Positions 6,292-7,611 of a DNA stretch of 7,611 bases are shown one piece after another. The stretch is from Candidatus Roizmanbacteria bacterium (lineage in GTDB: Bacteria; Patescibacteriota; Microgenomatia; GCA-001788215; 2-01-FULL-40-14): contig JACQMD010000066.1 in the NCBI GenBank assembly GCA_016203755.1, positions 1 through 7,611 on the forward strand. Direction: 5' to 3'. Under the pieces are notes generated by a model. It was given only the letters and a program-made list of their open reading frames with translations, did no database searches and was not told the origin of the DNA. Every line of letters begins with the position of its first letter. Positions within the stretch are counted from its first letter, which is position 1. A program made the position numbers and the translations under genes.

Positions 6292-6942
6292 ATGAATAGT
6301 AAGGTAGTTTTAATCATTGTGGGATTATTAATCGCTGGAGGAGTTATTGGTGCAATTATTCTCATGTCTCCGAAAGAGACCAAAGAGGTGGTAGTTTCCG
6401 TACCAACCTCCACTCCGGTTACTCCGACGCCATTTGCTCCAATGGAGGAGCTAACCACCTATCAAAATGAATCTGGATTTGAGTTTCAGCATCCAAAAGA
6501 CATTACGGTGACTGAAGGAAAGCTCGATAAGACCTCATATGCCAATCTTACCCTCACATCGACACTTTCTTCACGGAACATTGAGGGAGATATCAGAATA
6601 AAAGTTGCTGATACAAAACTGAAAGATAATGCTGCTTTGCTCAAAGACAATAAAGAAGCGACAAAAGGTGCTGTTATGAAAACAGTCAAGTTTGCTGATC
6701 TTGAGGCGTTGGAGTTTACAAGACCCAGTAGTATTTCAGCTGTTGCGGTGGGCCAGCAAGTGCTCTACACATTTGACATTGACCTTGGTAACGAGCCAGC
6801 ATATTGGGAAAAAGTCTACCGGACAATCCTCAATACGTTTGCGTTTGCTCTTCCCGAAGAAGCGTCTGTCCCCGCATCATCCGGCTCATCCTCCGGCGGC
6901 TCCCCGGATATTATTTTTGAAGGAGAGGAAATCATCGAGTAA
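6292..6942 (+). CDS. Membrane-anchored extracytoplasmic protein, PsbP-like domain possible
   Basis: This 216-residue protein begins with one membrane helix (about 4-25), followed by a linker STPVTPTPFAP (about 39-50) and a single folded domain (about 56-187). The domain opens with TTYQNESGFEFQHPKDITV, a pattern common in bacterial surface lipoproteins and PsbP-like domains ('y.n...gf.f.yP..w'), and ends near AYWEKVYRTILNTFAF, also typical of the last helix of such domains. The C-terminal tail is Ser/Gly rich and then strongly acidic (DIIFEGEEIIE). No catalytic motif is visible. The architecture of anchor, TPTP linker and domain matches the products of the 3846 and 4998 genes. The domain family assignment is tentative; the location outside the membrane is more certain. 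Confidence 0.75.
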   Translation: MNSKVVLIIVGLLIAGGVIGAIILMSPKETKEVVVSVPTSTPVTPTPFAPMEELTTYQNESGFEFQHPKDITVTEGKLDKTSYANLTLTSTLSSRNIEGDIRIKVADTKLKDNAALLKDNKEATKGAVMKTVKFADLEALEFTRPSSISAVAVGQQVLYTFDIDLGNEPAYWEKVYRTILNTFAFALPEEASVPASSGSSSGGSPDIIFEGEEIIE

Positions 6943-6957
6943 GTTTGACAATAGGTG

Positions 6958-6963
6958 TATACT
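6958..6963 (+). promoter_or_regulatory. Probable -10 of the T-box leader transcript (TATACT)
   Basis: TATACT sits in the sequence GGTGTATACT, close to the GGTGTATATACT used by the 6292 gene. It would start RNA at about 6969-6971, the base of Stem I. The -35 region is weak (TCGAGT, 6935-6940, inside the end of the 6292 gene). A perfect TTGACA at 6945-6950 is too close to pair with this box. Confidence 0.45.
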
Positions 6964-6968
6964 ATATA

Positions 6969-7195
6969 TTCTGCGTTGAAGGAGAATAGTAAATTTGAGC
7001 AGTTATTAAAAGCAAGCAACACCAGCTGGAAGGTTGTAATAACAAACAAATTGAACGAGCTCCGGAGCAGAAAGAAGAAATGAAGTGTGATGCGAGCCAG
7101 GCGTAAAACGGCGCATCAAAACAGGGTGGCACCGCGAGACATAACCTCGTCCCTGATTCTAAGTAACCACTTAGGATTAGAGACGAGGTTTTTTT
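6969..7195 (+). promoter_or_regulatory. T-box riboswitch leader (uncharged-tRNA sensor), probable Arg specifier
   Basis: The diagnostic T-box AGGGTGGCACCGCG is at 7123-7136. Upstream is a full Stem I: basal helix TTCTGC (6969-6974) with GCAGAA (7067-7072); a K-turn with bulge GTT and tandem GA (6978-6979) opposite GA (7065-7066); GGAG (6981-6984) with CTCC (7060-7063). The specifier loop is AATAGTA (6985-6991) opposite GAACGAG (7053-7059). Then come helices AATTTG/CAAATT and GTTATTA/TAATAAC, an AG-bulge-like AGCAAGC, and a distal loop CCAGCTGGAAGG. Stem III is TGATGCG (7088-7094) with CGCATCA (7112-7118). CAGGG (7122-7126) can pair with CCCTG (7151-7155) to make the antiterminator, with a second CGAG/CTCG helix inside. 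By family rules, uncharged tRNA pairing with the specifier and the UGG bulge prevents termination and turns on the gene downstream. Confidence 0.95.
7145..7195 (+). terminator. Regulated intrinsic terminator of the T-box
   Basis: The left arm (7145-7163) and right arm (7170-7188) pair over 19 positions with one mismatch and two G-U wobbles around a 6-base loop (TAACCA), followed directly by seven Ts (7189-7195). The left arm includes CCCTG (7151-7155), which the antiterminator also needs, so the two structures exclude each other. Confidence 0.93.
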
Positions 7196-7204
7196 GTTGG
7201 AAAG

Positions 7205-7210
7205 AAAGGA
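7205..7210 (+). promoter_or_regulatory. Shine-Dalgarno site of the acetyltransferase gene
   Basis: AAAGGA ends four bases before the ATG at 7215. It is a usable though slightly close site. Most other genes here lack one. Confidence 0.6.
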
Positions 7211-7214
7211 AATT

Positions 7215-7611
7215 ATGAAAATACAAAAAATGAAAATGAAAGACATATCTCGATTATTAGAGCTTTGGGGAAAAGCTAACCTATCAATTGAGAACCCAAA
7301 AAAAGAGATACTCGAAGCAAAGAAAATGCTTTTACTTAATCCTTCTTCCTGTTTTGTTGTGGTAGATGGCGAAGAGATTATTGGTTCAATCTTCGGAATA
7401 TTTAATGGTCGCAGAGCATGGATTCATCATTTAGCTGTTCATGAAAAATGGCAAAAACGAGGAATAGGAAAAGCATTGTTGCTAAAAGCGGAAAAAGCTT
7501 TCAAGAAGTTAGAGGCAACAAGGATAAATCTATGGGTAGATCTCCAAAATTTAAAAGTTGCTCCCTTTTATGAGAAATGTGGATACCAAGCATGCGAATC
7601 CAATTCTGTAC
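7215..7611 (+). CDS. GNAT family N-acetyltransferase (YpeA-like), cut by the right edge
   Basis: 132 codons are visible and the frame is open at the right edge. The translation starts MKIQKMKMKDISRLLELW. The acetyl-CoA binding motif A is clear: HHLAVHEKWQKRGIGKALL, with the pyrophosphate loop Q80-K-R-G-I-G-K-A. Downstream, NLWVD, then QNLKVAPFYEKCGY (111-124), is the usual motif B with its conserved Tyr. The N-terminal layout resembles the short YpeA/RimI-like acetyltransferases. The family transfers acetyl groups from CoA to amines of proteins, small molecules, antibiotics or, in some toxins, aminoacyl-tRNA; the substrate cannot be read here. It is the first gene under the T-box, 20 bases past the terminator T run. 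The coding sequence is visibly richer in AAA, ATA and TTA codons than its neighbours, hinting at recent acquisition together with the leader. Confidence 0.9.
   Translation, partial: MKIQKMKMKDISRLLELWGKANLSIENPKKEILEAKKMLLLNPSSCFVVVDGEEIIGSIFGIFNGRRAWIHHLAVHEKWQKRGIGKALLLKAEKAFKKLEATRINLWVDLQNLKVAPFYEKCGYQACESNSV

Noticed and set aside
6945..6972. TTGACA (6945-6950) with TATTCT (6967-6972) as the T-box promoter
   Set aside because: RNA would start near 6979, inside the K-turn, and lose the basal helix of Stem I. TATACT at 6958 fits the structure better, though this is not certain.

Overview
The window is bacterial and most resembles a member of the Candidate Phyla Radiation (Patescibacteria), perhaps Microgenomates. 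This is an inference. It rests on the unusual SecA tail (a SEC-C motif with a long insertion), several small membrane-anchored proteins with Thr/Pro ('TPTP') linkers, a DUF378 protein, promoters placed so close to start codons that transcripts would be leaderless or nearly so, and ACGAAT-rich intergenic hairpins. No gene names a species. All seven visible stop codons are TAA or TAG, and no reading frame needs a recoded UGA.

Layout. Positions 2-637 hold the 3' part of a spermidine-synthase-like methyltransferase, cut by the left edge. A palindromic repeat spacer (639-696) separates it from secA (734-3280), the ATPase of the Sec export pathway, which here has a much-reduced helical wing region. 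About 317 bases of AT-rich non-coding DNA follow, ending in the promoter and Shine-Dalgarno site of a 76-residue DUF378 membrane protein (3598-3828). Next come a membrane-anchored alpha/beta hydrolase (3846-4892), a membrane-anchored beta-domain protein (4998-5612), a convergent small secreted protein on the minus strand (5741-6187) and a divergent membrane-anchored protein (6292-6942). From DUF378 to 6942 every product is predicted to be in or outside the membrane. Each gene appears to have its own promoter, so this is a neighbourhood of single-gene units rather than an operon.

The right end is different. At 6969-7195 there is a complete T-box riboswitch: a full Stem I with K-turn, specifier loop and distal loops, a Stem III, the T-box sequence AGGGTGGCACCGCG, and competing antiterminator and terminator. 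T-boxes sense uncharged tRNA and usually control aminoacyl-tRNA synthetase or amino-acid genes. Here the first gene downstream is a GNAT N-acetyltransferase (7215 to the right edge). The specifier triplet reads best as CGA (Arg), and the UGGC in the antiterminator bulge predicts a tRNA with a G discriminator base. This tRNA-sensing RNA ahead of an acetyltransferase, in what looks like a non-Firmicute genome, is the most interesting item in the window.
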